From Aurantiochytrium sp. KH105 (Eukaryota; Sar; Bigyra; Thraustochytrida; Thraustochytriidae), in NCBI GenBank assembly GCA_003116975.1, contig BGKB01000024.1, forward strand, positions 186,001 to 250,000: a DNA stretch of 64,000 bases, given 5' to 3'. Position 1 is the first letter of the stretch; each line of letters opens with the position of its first letter. Both the position numbers and the translations under genes were made by a program. Below are positions 8,844 through 18,881 of this stretch, in pieces. The notes under the pieces were generated by a model. That model was not told where the DNA came from. It worked only from the letters and a program-made list of their open reading frames with translations, and ran no database searches.

Positions 8844-10091
8844 ATGGCGCACGTTATGGTCGCGCCGCCGACGGTCGACTTGATTGGCAACACGAACACC
8901 TGGCAAGGCCAGCAGTTCAACTGGCAGAATTCGAGCGCCGGACGTGGGCTCAACAGCAGCATTTCCATCTTCCAGGTGTCCGGCATCCCCGAGGACGTGC
9001 CGCTCTCGGTTCTCAAGGTGAGCCTCTTTTCTCTCGCAGATATGGGCAGAACCGAGGAATTCATCGCCAGCGCGAGCGTCCCTGCGAATGTACTACATTC
9101 CAGAGTGAATGCCGCCTGTGTGCAGGACCTTGTCTTTTCCGGGAGGGCGCACGTCATGGTTAGCTGGATTGCTTACCTTCGCCAACCCGGAGGCCGCGTT
9201 CTGATCTTCATCGAGCAAGGGTCGGTTACAAAAAGGACTGCCTCAAACGGTCCGAGCGGCAAGTACCTCCGCGTCCGTCTCGACTTCAAGTGTGAGGGCC
9301 ACAGTTGTGCGCTGCAAGGTCAGACGGACATTCATTGGCAGACGAACTTGACCAATGGTCTGAAGAAGCGCTACAAGGATCATCTTGGCAAGTTCCGCGA
9401 CGTATACAATGTGCATTGCGTCCGAACGATCGAGAACGTCATCGCAGAAGGCAGAATGCACCCGCAAAGTCCCTGCGACCAGATTGGCAATATCAAATAC
9501 CTCTGCGAGCATCTTGACGTTGTAGAAGATTACCTCTTGGGTTACTCGCAAGGCAAAGTCGAGGCACCTCTGGTGAAAAAAATCGAAGAGTTCATGCTTC
9601 GTTGCGAAAATAACAGGCATGAGACGCTCGACTTTGTCAGTTTCGCATCCCTTGACTCTGCGGGCGATACTGCAGGCAACGAGGACAATGACATTAAACT
9701 TGAAGTCGCTTCGATCACGAGCGAAGAAATGCGCTATTATGAGGCGAACGAGGTTTCATCAGAGTGCGCGGAGTTCACGGAGACCTCTTCGTGTCTTTCT
9801 CTCAGCATCTTCGGTCACGACATGCTAGCATCCACACAGGAGCCGAATTCTGGGATGCAAGTATCGGCCATGGCGTCCGAGTCGAATGATCTGCAAGAGG
9901 AAGATGAAACTTTTTCTCTGGCGATGTTCGACTCTTTGGTTGATAGCGTAGCTCCGGATGGTTCCGGGGCTCTGGCAAGTCTAATCTTTTCTGATGACGA
10001 GGCCGATGAGCCGACGCATCGTCAGAAGCGTCCTCTTCAAGATCAGGATGAAACGCAATCCTCGAGGAAGAGACGCCGCTTCGATCATTAA
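8844..10091 (+). CDS. Lineage-specific putative nuclear protein, tandem family member 4
   Basis: 415 residues from ATG 8844 in the context ACCATGG. The longer frame from 8319 is GC-rich leader including the 9-bp minisatellite. It is the closest relative of the 6704 product. Shared blocks in order are LIGNTNTWQGQQ (residues 12-23), AGRGLN, IFQVSGIP, a SASVPANVL segment, WIAYLRQPGG, NGPSGKYLRVRLDF, TDIHWQTNLTNGLKK and the helical block VRTIENVIAEGRM with IGNIKYL. After about residue 240 the chain is acidic and Ser/Thr-rich and ends in a bipartite-like basic tail, HRQKRPLQ then SRKRRRFDH. The NG-SGKYLRVRL/NG-TGKFLRVRL stretch is the best family signature. Role: probable nuclear or DNA-associated regulator, by architecture only. 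Confidence 0.9.
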   Translation: MAHVMVAPPTVDLIGNTNTWQGQQFNWQNSSAGRGLNSSISIFQVSGIPEDVPLSVLKVSLFSLADMGRTEEFIASASVPANVLHSRVNAACVQDLVFSGRAHVMVSWIAYLRQPGGRVLIFIEQGSVTKRTASNGPSGKYLRVRLDFKCEGHSCALQGQTDIHWQTNLTNGLKKRYKDHLGKFRDVYNVHCVRTIENVIAEGRMHPQSPCDQIGNIKYLCEHLDVVEDYLLGYSQGKVEAPLVKKIEEFMLRCENNRHETLDFVSFASLDSAGDTAGNEDNDIKLEVASITSEEMRYYEANEVSSECAEFTETSSCLSLSIFGHDMLASTQEPNSGMQVSAMASESNDLQEEDETFSLAMFDSLVDSVAPDGSGALASLIFSDDEADEPTHRQKRPLQDQDETQSSRKRRRFDH

Positions 10092-10613
10092 CTCGCACGC
10101 GCAAAGAAGAAATTCCCAGCCAGCATTCTTGCGCTGTGTGGCGTGCCGCATTTTCCCCTTCTTTTTCCTTTCGTCCTTTCTTCGTTTTTCTTTCCCTTTT
10201 TTTGTTTCCTTTTTTTTTTCCGGTCCTTTTTTTACGTTCCTTCCTTTCGTTCCGAGCCCTTCTAATCTTTTCTCTCTTTCCCTCTTTTCTGCTTGTCTCA
10301 CGGCAAGAATAAGTTTTTAAGTTGAATTGTTTGTTGTTGTGTTTCAAATTCATGTTGCTGTCTATACCCATTGTGTCGAGCGAACAAAAGGAGATCGAAA
10401 GGCTTGCCATGGCAAAGGATTCAAAAAATAAAATTAGATAAATGCCATGCTCTTGCCCAAGCCCCTAAGATAGTTCATCAATGCACAAGCGGCTCGGCAC
10501 TCAAAAGTATAACGCTTGCTTCGAGTCTGTCCATGTCAGTTCCAACGAGCTGACTCGACCCGGCCTCTTGTCCTTTCTTGTGCTTACACATGTTTGTTTT
10601 GATGGATAATGAT
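10092..10613. other. Convergent intergenic region
   Basis: Lies between the stops of the plus-strand gene ending at 10091 and the minus-strand hydroxylase ending at 10614. It holds a long T/C-rich tract (about 10140-10300) and AT-rich sequence that should contain both 3' ends. No gene is seen. Confidence 0.6.
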
Positions 10614-12296
10614 TTAGTTGATGGTGGCAATCTTCTCCTTGCCCTTATCCTTGTCATTGGCAGTAAAAGAAAAGATGCGCTCCGTGCCGCCCTTGACTCG
10701 TGCGAAAAAGCTGTGGCCATGATAGGTGGTCATGGGCGAGTATTCACCGGGCCCAAGTACAACCTGAAAAACCCCCTTGTCGGAGCCATCATCCCAAAAG
10801 AGCTCGACGGCTTCTTCTCGCGCGTTGTGGAAGCGCATTTCGATACCGTTGGAGTTGGCCGGCTTTCCATCCTTTGCCTGGTCTTTGCGTGGCTTGGGAC
10901 GGTTCCAAATCCACACGTTGGCGCTGTACTTGGTGCCTTTAATGACGGGACATCCGCCGTGCAGACTTAATTTGTCGAGTGATCCATCAGCCTCTTGACT
11001 GTAAAAAAGGACAGCGTTGCCGGCCTTTGGCTCTGAGCGGAGCGCCGTTGACGATGTGTTGCAGACCCACTCGGCGTCACTCTGCGCAATGTAGCCGGCG
11101 GTCCGCTCCGTGCCCGGCTTGACCAGTTGCTCGCCATTGTAACCCTCGTGCGTCTTGGACAGCGGAAAAACCGTATGGCCGCCCTCTTCGACGTCGGTCA
11201 GATACAAAAAGACGGTGGCAAAACGGTTGGTACCGTTGTTGACTTTAGGGTCGTGGCCGTCGTAGGCCTTTTCAGCAAACCAGTCGGTGTGCGGCTTGTA
11301 CCACTCGGTGAGGTTGTAACGGAGGACCTGAACGGCGTCGGCCATGTCGGATTGGAACTCCATGCCGAGCAGATCGAAGCTACGTTTCTGGACCTTGCGC
11401 GCGGCCCACGAGTGAAAGTCCCACGCCGTGCTGCTCGTGCGGGTTTTGTCGCGCCAGCCTGCAAAACCAACCTCGCTCGGTTTCAGCAGCTCGCGATTGT
11501 GCTCGAGGATGGCATCCATTTCGTCCGGAGACATGAAGTTTTCCACGGTAAAGACACGCGGCGACATGCTGAGTTGTCGGAGCGCGATGGGCTTGCCTGG
11601 AACGGGGCTTTCCACGCTGTCCGGGTGCCAGACACTGCCGACCTTGGCCAAAGGCCAGACAAAGTTGAGTCCTTGAGGAACCACATATGTTCGCTGGCCG
11701 TCCTCAATGTCGAAGAAGGAGAGCACGCGTCGGCCCCGATCCGTAAAAAGCTTGGCTCCCAGTTCGGGTTCGCATACTTGTACAGCAGCTTTTTCGTCTC
11801 CATTAGTGACCTTTGACAGAATCTCGGGTAGCGCCAGACAGGCGTCGCGGATAAGCGCGTCAAGGCCCGGGTAGTCGGCGGAGGATTTGGACAGACCCTC
11901 GCTGAGCCCGTCGCCGTTAAAGTGGACGGTAAACTGCACCGAAGGTTCGCGTTTAGTATCCTGCGAATACACGCTTTTGGACTCGCGCTTGAAGCCCCCG
12001 CGCGTCAGCAGCGAGAGACCCGTGGCGTCCTCCACTGCAATGACCACCTCCTCGGGAAAGAAATCCACGACGGCGGCCTTGGTTTTCGGGTCGTGTTGGA
12101 GCACGAGGGCCACAACGCCGGCGAGGGCTGCCACGAGCGCTGCGAACATAAGCATGGACTTGGCGAGGATTGCGCCTTCGCTGGGCCCTGCTACATTCTT
12201 GCGAACGGTCCTGTCGGCGCTCGGCTCTGCTCCTGCAGCAGATGTGTCCTTGGGGACGGCCCCGTTCTTGCGGTCCTTTAGCGTTTCCGCTGCCAT
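10614..12296 (-). CDS. Membrane-anchored prolyl 4-hydroxylase with a C-terminal VHL-like beta domain
   Basis: 560 residues. Short cytosolic N-terminus, one transmembrane helix at about 44-67 (type II), a linker region, then a 2-oxoglutarate/Fe(II) prolyl 4-hydroxylase domain at about 245-466. The iron ligands are visible: H336 and D338 (PHTDW), distal H446 (SLHGG), with K456 (GTKYSAN) for 2-oxoglutarate. This is the collagen/P4H-alpha class of the secretory pathway, which hydroxylates proline in protein substrates using O2. Residues 484-545 then align to the human VHL beta domain without gaps from W501 (VHL W88) through L514/L101, P516/P103, G517/G104, T524/S111, Y525/Y112, G527/G114 and H528/H115 to F530/W117. 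In VHL, W88, Y98, S111, H115 and W117 form the hydroxyproline pocket; here Y98 is Gln (F510 is adjacent). The fusion is seen directly; hydroxyproline binding is inference. Confidence 0.93.
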   Translation of the reverse strand: MAAETLKDRKNGAVPKDTSAAGAEPSADRTVRKNVAGPSEGAILAKSMLMFAALVAALAGVVALVLQHDPKTKAAVVDFFPEEVVIAVEDATGLSLLTRGGFKRESKSVYSQDTKREPSVQFTVHFNGDGLSEGLSKSSADYPGLDALIRDACLALPEILSKVTNGDEKAAVQVCEPELGAKLFTDRGRRVLSFFDIEDGQRTYVVPQGLNFVWPLAKVGSVWHPDSVESPVPGKPIALRQLSMSPRVFTVENFMSPDEMDAILEHNRELLKPSEVGFAGWRDKTRTSSTAWDFHSWAARKVQKRSFDLLGMEFQSDMADAVQVLRYNLTEWYKPHTDWFAEKAYDGHDPKVNNGTNRFATVFLYLTDVEEGGHTVFPLSKTHEGYNGEQLVKPGTERTAGYIAQSDAEWVCNTSSTALRSEPKAGNAVLFYSQEADGSLDKLSLHGGCPVIKGTKYSANVWIWNRPKPRKDQAKDGKPANSNGIEMRFHNAREEAVELFWDDGSDKGVFQVVLGPGEYSPMTTYHGHSFFARVKGGTERIFSFTANDKDKGKEKIATIN

Positions 12297-13181
12297 CTTG
12301 TTCTCCCGCTCGATGTCCCCAGTGGTCCTGTCTGGCCGCCCGACACGTCACGCCTCCTCCGCGCGGGGCGCCGCCAAGTCCGGTCCGGGCCGGCCTTCCC
12401 TTCGCTCCGTCGCGGCGCCGAGGTTCGAGCTCTTTGTTTTTGCCAGTCTGTCCCCGACGCCGGCCCCTGCGCGATGCCGAGTATACTACTTATAACAAAG
12501 TATACACCATGCCGCCCCGCCTCTACATCGCCCTCTCACCGCCCCATGCGGGGATACGGGGACTCGCCGAGGCTCGGCCCCCCACCCCAAAGGCGCTCCC
12601 AGTAGGCGCACATCGCGTACTCGTAGACGGCGGAGTTTTGCAAGTCCGGCTCGTCGCCCTTCTCGCGCGCCGTCTTGCTCATCAACGTGCGCCTTTGTGC
12701 ATGCATGTATGTAGGAGTAGGCCTGCATGATATAAGACATGGCGACGGTCCTCTCCAAGCCCAAGCCCGAGCACAACGCAGACGCAGACACAGCCTGAGA
12801 CGCGGGCAGACGCGAGCCCCTCCGCGGGCTTTGCGTCCAGGCAAACTATGTGATGCGAAGCGATGCGGAGCGATGCGCAGCGACAGGTCGTACCTTCGGC
12901 AGTCACTCGGCTCCCTCCTCGCATACCATTCCTGTCGCCTGACAGGCAGGTAAACTATGCAGGCCGCTAACGCGCGTTGTCGGCGGAACGGCGCAGTCGC
13001 GCACCACGACGTACGCGCGCGCCTCGAAGACGAGCCTCGCGGCGCGTCTTCGGTACGTACACGTACGCGCACGTCGCTCGCGCCTCTCCTCCCGGTTGGT
13101 CCGTCCGTGGGCCCGACTTACTGTTGGCGTAGCGACTTTTTGATCAAAGTCTAGGCAGGAATCCCCATAAACGTCGTGGTC

Positions 13182-13182
<1 letters not shown>

Positions 13183-13215
<33 letters not shown>
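13183..13215 (+). repeat. (CAG)11 trinucleotide repeat
   Basis: Eleven uninterrupted CAG units in non-coding GC-rich sequence about 0.9 kb upstream of the hydroxylase start (minus strand). Same repeat class as those at 2801 and 57295. Confidence 0.9.
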
Positions 13216-13217
<2 letters not shown>

Positions 13218-13603
13218 TGCGGGAAAGATAGATTGATAGATAGGAAGCGAGAGACTCGGAAAGAAATTGCTGTGGCGCAGCTGAGGGGCGGAAAGCGGTC
13301 CGTGCGCGGCCGTTCTCTCGGGAACGGAACGCGAGAGCGGCGCCGCGGTGGCCGCTGCCGGCCGCGTCGCGCCGGGCTTGCGCTGCGTGCGTGCGTGGCT
13401 CCGCGTCCGCGTCCGCGTCCGGGCTCCGGCCGTTTCCGCGCGCAGCTAACGCCCGCGGTGCGCGAAGCGAAGTTCGAGCCGCGCGCGGGCCGAGTGGGAA
13501 AGTGCGCGCGACGGTCCCGATCTCGCCGGCAAGCGCAGCCAAGACCAAAACACAGCGCGGCGGAAACGCCGTGGCATCGCGGCGGCGGCGTGTTGCATGC
13601 TCG

Positions 13604-13637
13604 CTTTGCCTGCTTGCTTGCTTGCTTGCTTGCTTGC
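13604..13637 (+). repeat. (TTGC)n tetranucleotide repeat
   Basis: A run of TTGC units, preceded by a TGCC variant and followed by TGCG/TGCA variants. The complementary GCAA form recurs near 19675-19700, 51592-51628 and 57195-57211. Confidence 0.85.
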
Positions 13638-16600
13638 GATGCTTGCGTGCATGCGTGCGCGCTGATTAGTCGAGTCTGATCAGAGTGGAACCAAGTGCCA
13701 CGCACCACTCTGGGCAGGGTAGGCCTGGAAAGCTAAAAGATACTTACAAGTTTCCACCATTCGCTTTGTTCGCTCTGCTCTGCTCTGCTCTGCGTTGACG
13801 CTGCTGCAGCCTTCAAGTCGAGACGGCGTGCATCTTCCTCTACTTCTCCGGCAGTAGGAAGGACAGGACCGACCGCCTTGCACGCTATCCCACTGCGCGA
13901 ACCGGGCCTTGTTGCGCGAAGGGTTCCGCAAGGCGCTCTCAAGCTGACGACGGAACGAACGAAGGTTGAGTGTAGGAGTGAAGGAAGCGAGCGAGCGAGC
14001 GAGGGAGGAAGGGGCCAACGCGAGGCGTGCAGCGTGCGCGAGGTTTCAAGTTGACGTCCCGCAGAAGATAGAAGATCCTTCCGCCGGCAGCAAGGCGAGG
14101 GCGCAGGAGCCTTTTTCCGAGCAAAGCAACCAACTGACCGGCGATGGCGCATCGCCGGCGAATGAATCAAGAATTTGAACCAGGAAACGCAACGAGGTGG
14201 CGACCTGCAACAAAGCCTGCAGCGCAGGAGTTTCATGCTTCTCGACAGGCTGTACATTCTGGAAACCGACCAACCGGCGGATCCACGCACGAGAGGCAGG
14301 ACTGCAGCGGAAAGGTAAGAAGGGTCGAGGTCTTCTCTGAAAAGACGCTGGCCCGGAGCCTGATTCGCCGGCCAGCGACACGGATTTCGACGGTACGGTC
14401 CATCCGCACGCGGATCTGCCGTCGCGGCGCGGCCAAATGATGCGTGCCAAGATCCAAATCTACGCGGCCCCGACAAACTCACCCCAACGTCCACTCCGAG
14501 AGGATCATTCCATTGCCAGCTGCAGTGCTGTCACTGCCACGTATACACTCGCACACGCACTAACCATCTCTTGCTGCAAAAGATACTGAACGTGGAAGGA
14601 CATGTGCGGAAAAGTGCGGCTCGAGGAAGCGCGGTCGGTTGGCGACCGCGCGAGAACGAGATCGATCTGCGCACCCGCCGAACATCATGGTGCCCAAAGG
14701 TTCTCTTGGAGAGCTCTCAAGTGCAAGGTGCACGAGTTCGGGACGGATTCTCGAACCCGATCCCGCGCGTGAGCTGGCTGCTCCTGCTGGCCGCACGCAG
14801 CAAGCACAGTTGCAAAAATCTGCTGCAGCTGCCGCACCGCTGGCGCCTGCGAGCCTACTGAGCGAGCGTGGAATGATCGGCGGGCGTACCTGCAGTGCCT
14901 GCCGCGACCGATTCTTGCGGCCGCCGTGGTCGCGACGGTAACAAGGAGCGCATTGAAACAAAGCAAGAAAGCTGCTGCTTGCTTGTTTCGCGCGAACTGC
15001 GGCCGTAAAGAACCCGAAGTGATCCACTTCGGACAACTTCCTGCGGCCAGCGTTCCTGTCAGTGAGGTCAGGTCGTGCTCGCTTGCATTCGTGTCGCGCG
15101 CAATGCTCGCGCCCGCTCGCTCGGGCGCACGCACCAGCACGCGGCAGCGCGTGTCCGCTCAAAGCCGAGGCTCGCAAGATCTTCGAGCCGCCATCGGGCG
15201 GCAGTGGGCTGCACTGACAGCCTGCGCCGAGGCCGGCCCGGACGCTTTCTGGGGTGCCCTCGCGCGTAGGTGGGGCCTCGAAGGCATGAGCACGCACGCA
15301 TTTTGTTGCTCAACTTGGATCTCCGCTGCGACACGACCTCCATTCCTCGCGTTCCTGCGCCTCGGCGCTGCAGACCTCGCGCAAGGCCGTTGTCTGCAGC
15401 TGCAGCTGGCGCGGCTGCTGTGCGTCGCAGCAAGCTCGCTGCGCAGCGTTCACTTGCGAGGAAGACTCGCAGGGCGCCCTCTGCTTCATCGCCCGCGCCG
15501 AATCGATCGGCCCCGGCGTCGTCGAATGCTGTCGTTCATCCAGCCGCGGTTTCATTCATTCGCGCCCGGGCCTTACGCGTCGCAGCCGCGGCCCTTCCCT
15601 CTCTCCGTTTCGCCTGCGCTCCTCCCGAGCCCGGTCGCGTCGTTGCCCGCGCACATCCCGAGCTCGTCCTCGCCATCTTTTGTTCTGCTCCATCGCCGCT
15701 CTCGCTGGGACGCTCCGGGCGCGTCCCAGTCGACGCCTCGCCTGCGTCCCCTCTGCGCGCCCGTGTTTCCTTTTGCCGTCTCCCCCCCCCCTGTGCGCGC
15801 GCGGGATTCTTCACTTCGGCGCCGCGCGCGCAAGTGAACTCCCCCCCCTCTCAGCTGGCTGTTCGGCTGGTCCTACCGCCGATCTTTTTTCCCTGTTGTT
15901 CGCCTGCCGCTCGCCAAGAAAGATCGACTGATCTCTCCACCCATCCACCTGCGACGCTGCTGCGCGCAGGCGGTCGATGCCGCGGTGAAGTCAAGCACGC
16001 CGCCGCGCCGAGCTCTGTCCGGTTCAGCCCCGGCCGGGTCCGCGAGACGACGCTCTGCGCAGCGCAGCCCGGAGCGGACCAGAGCGGCAGTGGCCAGGAC
16101 TCCTTACAGTTGAGGAGCCCGGCGGGTCTCGATTGCGGCGCGCGTCTTCACGGCGGCGGACGGATCCTGCGCCCGCAGAGGAGGGAGCTGAGGTGCGCTG
16201 TGGGGCAGGGGGAGAAGGGAGGGTGTGCGCTGGACGCGGGGCGAGCAGAAGTGACTGTGAGGTAGGTGCGCTGAGATGGGGCGGGCTGGAGACCGACTCG
16301 ACTCGACTCCACTCGACGCGATGCGATGCGATGTGAATCGATGCGATGCGGCTGGGATTGGGGCGGGCCGGGCTCGCAGCAGAACCGCAACGCCTCGCGC
16401 CAACAAGAAGAAGAAAAGCCAAGCGAGGAGAGAAGTATTATCGAAGAAAGGAAGAAGGTGCGTGACATACGTGGAGCGAGGAGGCAAGGTAGGCTCGTAA
16501 ACTTTTGCGCAGTGAGCATGACTTGAGCATTGAGCATGACTTGAGCATGAATTGAGCAGAGCATGCTCGATTCTTGAGTCCAGGCGATAGCGCAAACGAC

Positions 16601-16696
16601 ACGGAAAGCGGCCAATCAAATGACCCCTTTGATCTTGAGCGCAAACAACCAGAAAACTAACTGACAAGGGGACAACTTAAATCAGCAGCAAGGAAA

Positions 16697-17980
16697 ATGC
16701 TCGCCTCCCGCAGCATGCGCAGCGTCGCCCGCCGCATGGGCTCCGCCCGCGGCCTCCATGCCTCGGCCCGCCAGGACATGAAGGTCCTCGTCGCCCTCTA
16801 CGACGACCCCGAGACCGGCTACCCTCCCAAGTACGCCCGCGATGACATCCCCCACATCGAAAAGTACCCGGATGGCCAGACCACCCCGACGCCGCAGAGC
16901 GAGCTCCCCTTCCAGCCCGGTGAGCTCCTCGGCTGCGTCTCCGGCGAGCTCGGCCTTCGCAAGTTCCTCGAGGACCGCGGGCACACTCTCGTCGTGACCA
17001 GCGACAAGGATGGCCCCGACTCGCAGTTCGAAAAGGAGCTCGAGGACGCCGACATTGTCATCTCGCAGCCCTTCTGGCCCGCCTACATGACCGCCGAGCG
17101 CATCGCCAAGGCCAAGAACCTCAAGGCCTGCCTCACCGCCGGTATCGGCTCCGACCACGTCGACCTCGAGGCCGCCTGCAAGAACAACGTGACCGTCACC
17201 GAGGTCACCTTCTGCAACTCCATCTCCGTCGCTGAGCACGTGTGCATGCACATCCTCACCCTCGTGCGCAACTTCGTGCCCGCCCACAAGATCGTCTGCG
17301 AGGGTGGCTGGAACATTGCCGACGCTGTCTCCCGCAGCTACGATGTCGAGGGCATGAGCGTGGGCACCATCGCCGCGGGCCGCATCGGTCTTGCCGTCCT
17401 CCGCCGCATGGCTCCCTTCGACTGCAAGCTGCACTACACTGACCGCCACCGCCTCTCCCCGGAGGTCGAGAAGGAGCTCAACCTCACCTACCACGAGACC
17501 GTGGAGGACATGGTCAAGGTCTGCGACGTTGTGACCATCAACTGCCCGCTCCATCCGGAGACCGAGAACATGATGAACGAGGAGATGCTCTCCAAGTTCA
17601 AGCGCGGTGCCTACCTCATCAACACCGCCCGCGGCAAGATCTGCGACCGCGACGCCATCAAGCGCGCCCTCGAGTCCGGCCAGCTCGCTGGCTACGCCGG
17701 TGATGTCTGGTTCCCCCAGCCTCCCCCGCGTGACCACCCGTGGCGCACCATGCCCAACCACGGCATGACCCCGCACATCTCCGGCACCAGCCTTTCGGCC
17801 CAGCACCGCTACGCCGCTGGTGTCATTGAGACTCTCGAGTGCATCTTTGACAACAAGCCCATCCGCGACGAGTACCTCATTGCCCAGAACGGCTCCCTCG
17901 CCGGTGTTGGCGCCCACTCCTACAGCCCCGGTAACGCCACTGGTGGCTCTGACGAGGCCGTCAAGTTCAAGAACAAGTAA
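16697..17980 (+). CDS. FDH: NAD-dependent formate dehydrogenase, mitochondrial-type
   Basis: 427 residues. Oxidises formate to CO2 with reduction of NAD+. It belongs to the D-2-hydroxyacid dehydrogenase superfamily. An Arg/Ser-rich N-terminal extension (about 1-27) looks like a mitochondrial targeting peptide. With a constant offset of 28 from the Pseudomonas enzyme, the key residues are all present: N174 (formate binding), R312 and H360 (catalysis), Q341, the Rossmann motif GTIAAGRIG at 223-231 and D249-R250 that select NAD. Length matches plant and fungal enzymes plus the presequence. Codon use is strongly C-ending, more biased than most neighbours, as expected for a highly expressed gene. 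The long open frame on the opposite strand is a by-product of that bias. The start ATG at 16697 follows an A-rich context. Confidence 0.97.
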   Translation: MLASRSMRSVARRMGSARGLHASARQDMKVLVALYDDPETGYPPKYARDDIPHIEKYPDGQTTPTPQSELPFQPGELLGCVSGELGLRKFLEDRGHTLVVTSDKDGPDSQFEKELEDADIVISQPFWPAYMTAERIAKAKNLKACLTAGIGSDHVDLEAACKNNVTVTEVTFCNSISVAEHVCMHILTLVRNFVPAHKIVCEGGWNIADAVSRSYDVEGMSVGTIAAGRIGLAVLRRMAPFDCKLHYTDRHRLSPEVEKELNLTYHETVEDMVKVCDVVTINCPLHPETENMMNEEMLSKFKRGAYLINTARGKICDRDAIKRALESGQLAGYAGDVWFPQPPPRDHPWRTMPNHGMTPHISGTSLSAQHRYAAGVIETLECIFDNKPIRDEYLIAQNGSLAGVGAHSYSPGNATGGSDEAVKFKNK

Positions 17981-18881
17981 GGCGCCTCTTCTGTGACGTC
18001 GGTGTGATGATTGATTGATTTATGCCAGCCAGCATTCACCTTGTTCGCAAACCATTGGCGGTTTTGTGTTCGTCTGCGCTAGCCATGGACAACAACTCCA
18101 ACAATTCTTCTTTAGCTTATATCTACAACTTATCATTATCGTGATTATCCCAACTCGGCTCCATTCCTCGCAAATCTCCTTCTCTTCAACTTTCTTTGCC
18201 ACTGCGCTGCGGGTGCGGACAAAAGTTTGTCTTGGCGGCCGGTATACACCTCCCATCCTATGCAAAGCTAGCACGGTCTTCAATAGATAGCTATACGTCT
18301 ATCCAAGTCCATAAATATCTAAAGATCTAGCCAGCAAACGAATTCTATGAACGAACGAATATCGGCTGTGGGTGCACAAAGTGTATACATAGTATTCAAG
18401 CACTTCAACGAAAAGATCGAGCGTGCTCATTTCATTTCCCTCAAGACCGCAAATTGTCCGCAAAAATCCAAAAGATCCGATCCAGCCAGCGAACGAAACG
18501 ACGAACGAATGCCGGCTGTGGGTGCATAAAGCGTATACGTAGTAGTAGTCATGCACTTGACAAAAAGATCGAGAAGGTATGCTCAGCTCCTTTCCCTCGG
18601 ACTTACATGAAGACGAAGCACCTTTGGATCGGCTGCACCATGAACTGTTTCCTCAGGAAGATCAGTCCCTGCATCGAAAAACAAAGTCCATCGAGCCAAC
18701 CTGAACAGGCATGGAGACGAGAATTGACGCCAGGGAAGAAAACGGGCTTGCGTAACTACCATTGCGCAACTCGTCCTGACAACAAAGCTACGTCTGCCGA
18801 GAAGTGTTGCTTCGAAAGATGTGCAATGCAGGGTCTCGCGACGGTCGAGAGAGAGCGTCTTCGAAGTGCATGGCCACAGCA
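17981..18881. other. Gene-free region downstream of formate dehydrogenase
   Basis: Lower-GC sequence expected to contain the FDH 3' end. It includes the imperfect direct repeat listed separately. No coding frame with protein-like composition is seen. Confidence 0.5.
18328..18560. repeat. Imperfect direct repeat, period about 157 bp
   Basis: A block of about 65 bp (CCAGC...GAACGAACGAAT..CGGCTGTGGGTGCA...GTATAC.TAGTA) beginning near 18330 recurs near 18487, with an AAAAGATCGAG segment repeated after each copy. The two copies differ at several positions, so the duplication is not recent. Confidence 0.75.

Larger units (their letters stand above)
12297..16696. other. 4.4-kb gene-free GC-rich region between divergent hydroxylase and formate dehydrogenase genes
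   Basis: No supportable gene. Many long open frames occur on both strands, but they are Arg/Ala/Pro/Ser-rich, overlap each other and show no domain; they are products of GC richness. It contains the CAG and TTGC tracts listed separately, GCGAT/CGACT microsatellite at 16280-16345 and a GAGCATGACTT-type tandem at 16515-16565. It should carry both promoters. A spliced 5' exon or a non-coding RNA here cannot be excluded. Confidence 0.4.

Noticed and set aside
12500-16690. Many frames of 100-330 residues between the hydroxylase and formate dehydrogenase genes
   Set aside because: Overlapping on both strands, Arg/Ala/Pro/Ser-rich, no good start contexts or motifs; expected from GC content alone.
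16682-17917. 411-residue minus-strand frame opposite formate dehydrogenase
   Set aside because: A by-product of C-ending codons in FDH; His/Val/Ala/Gly-rich translation without domains.
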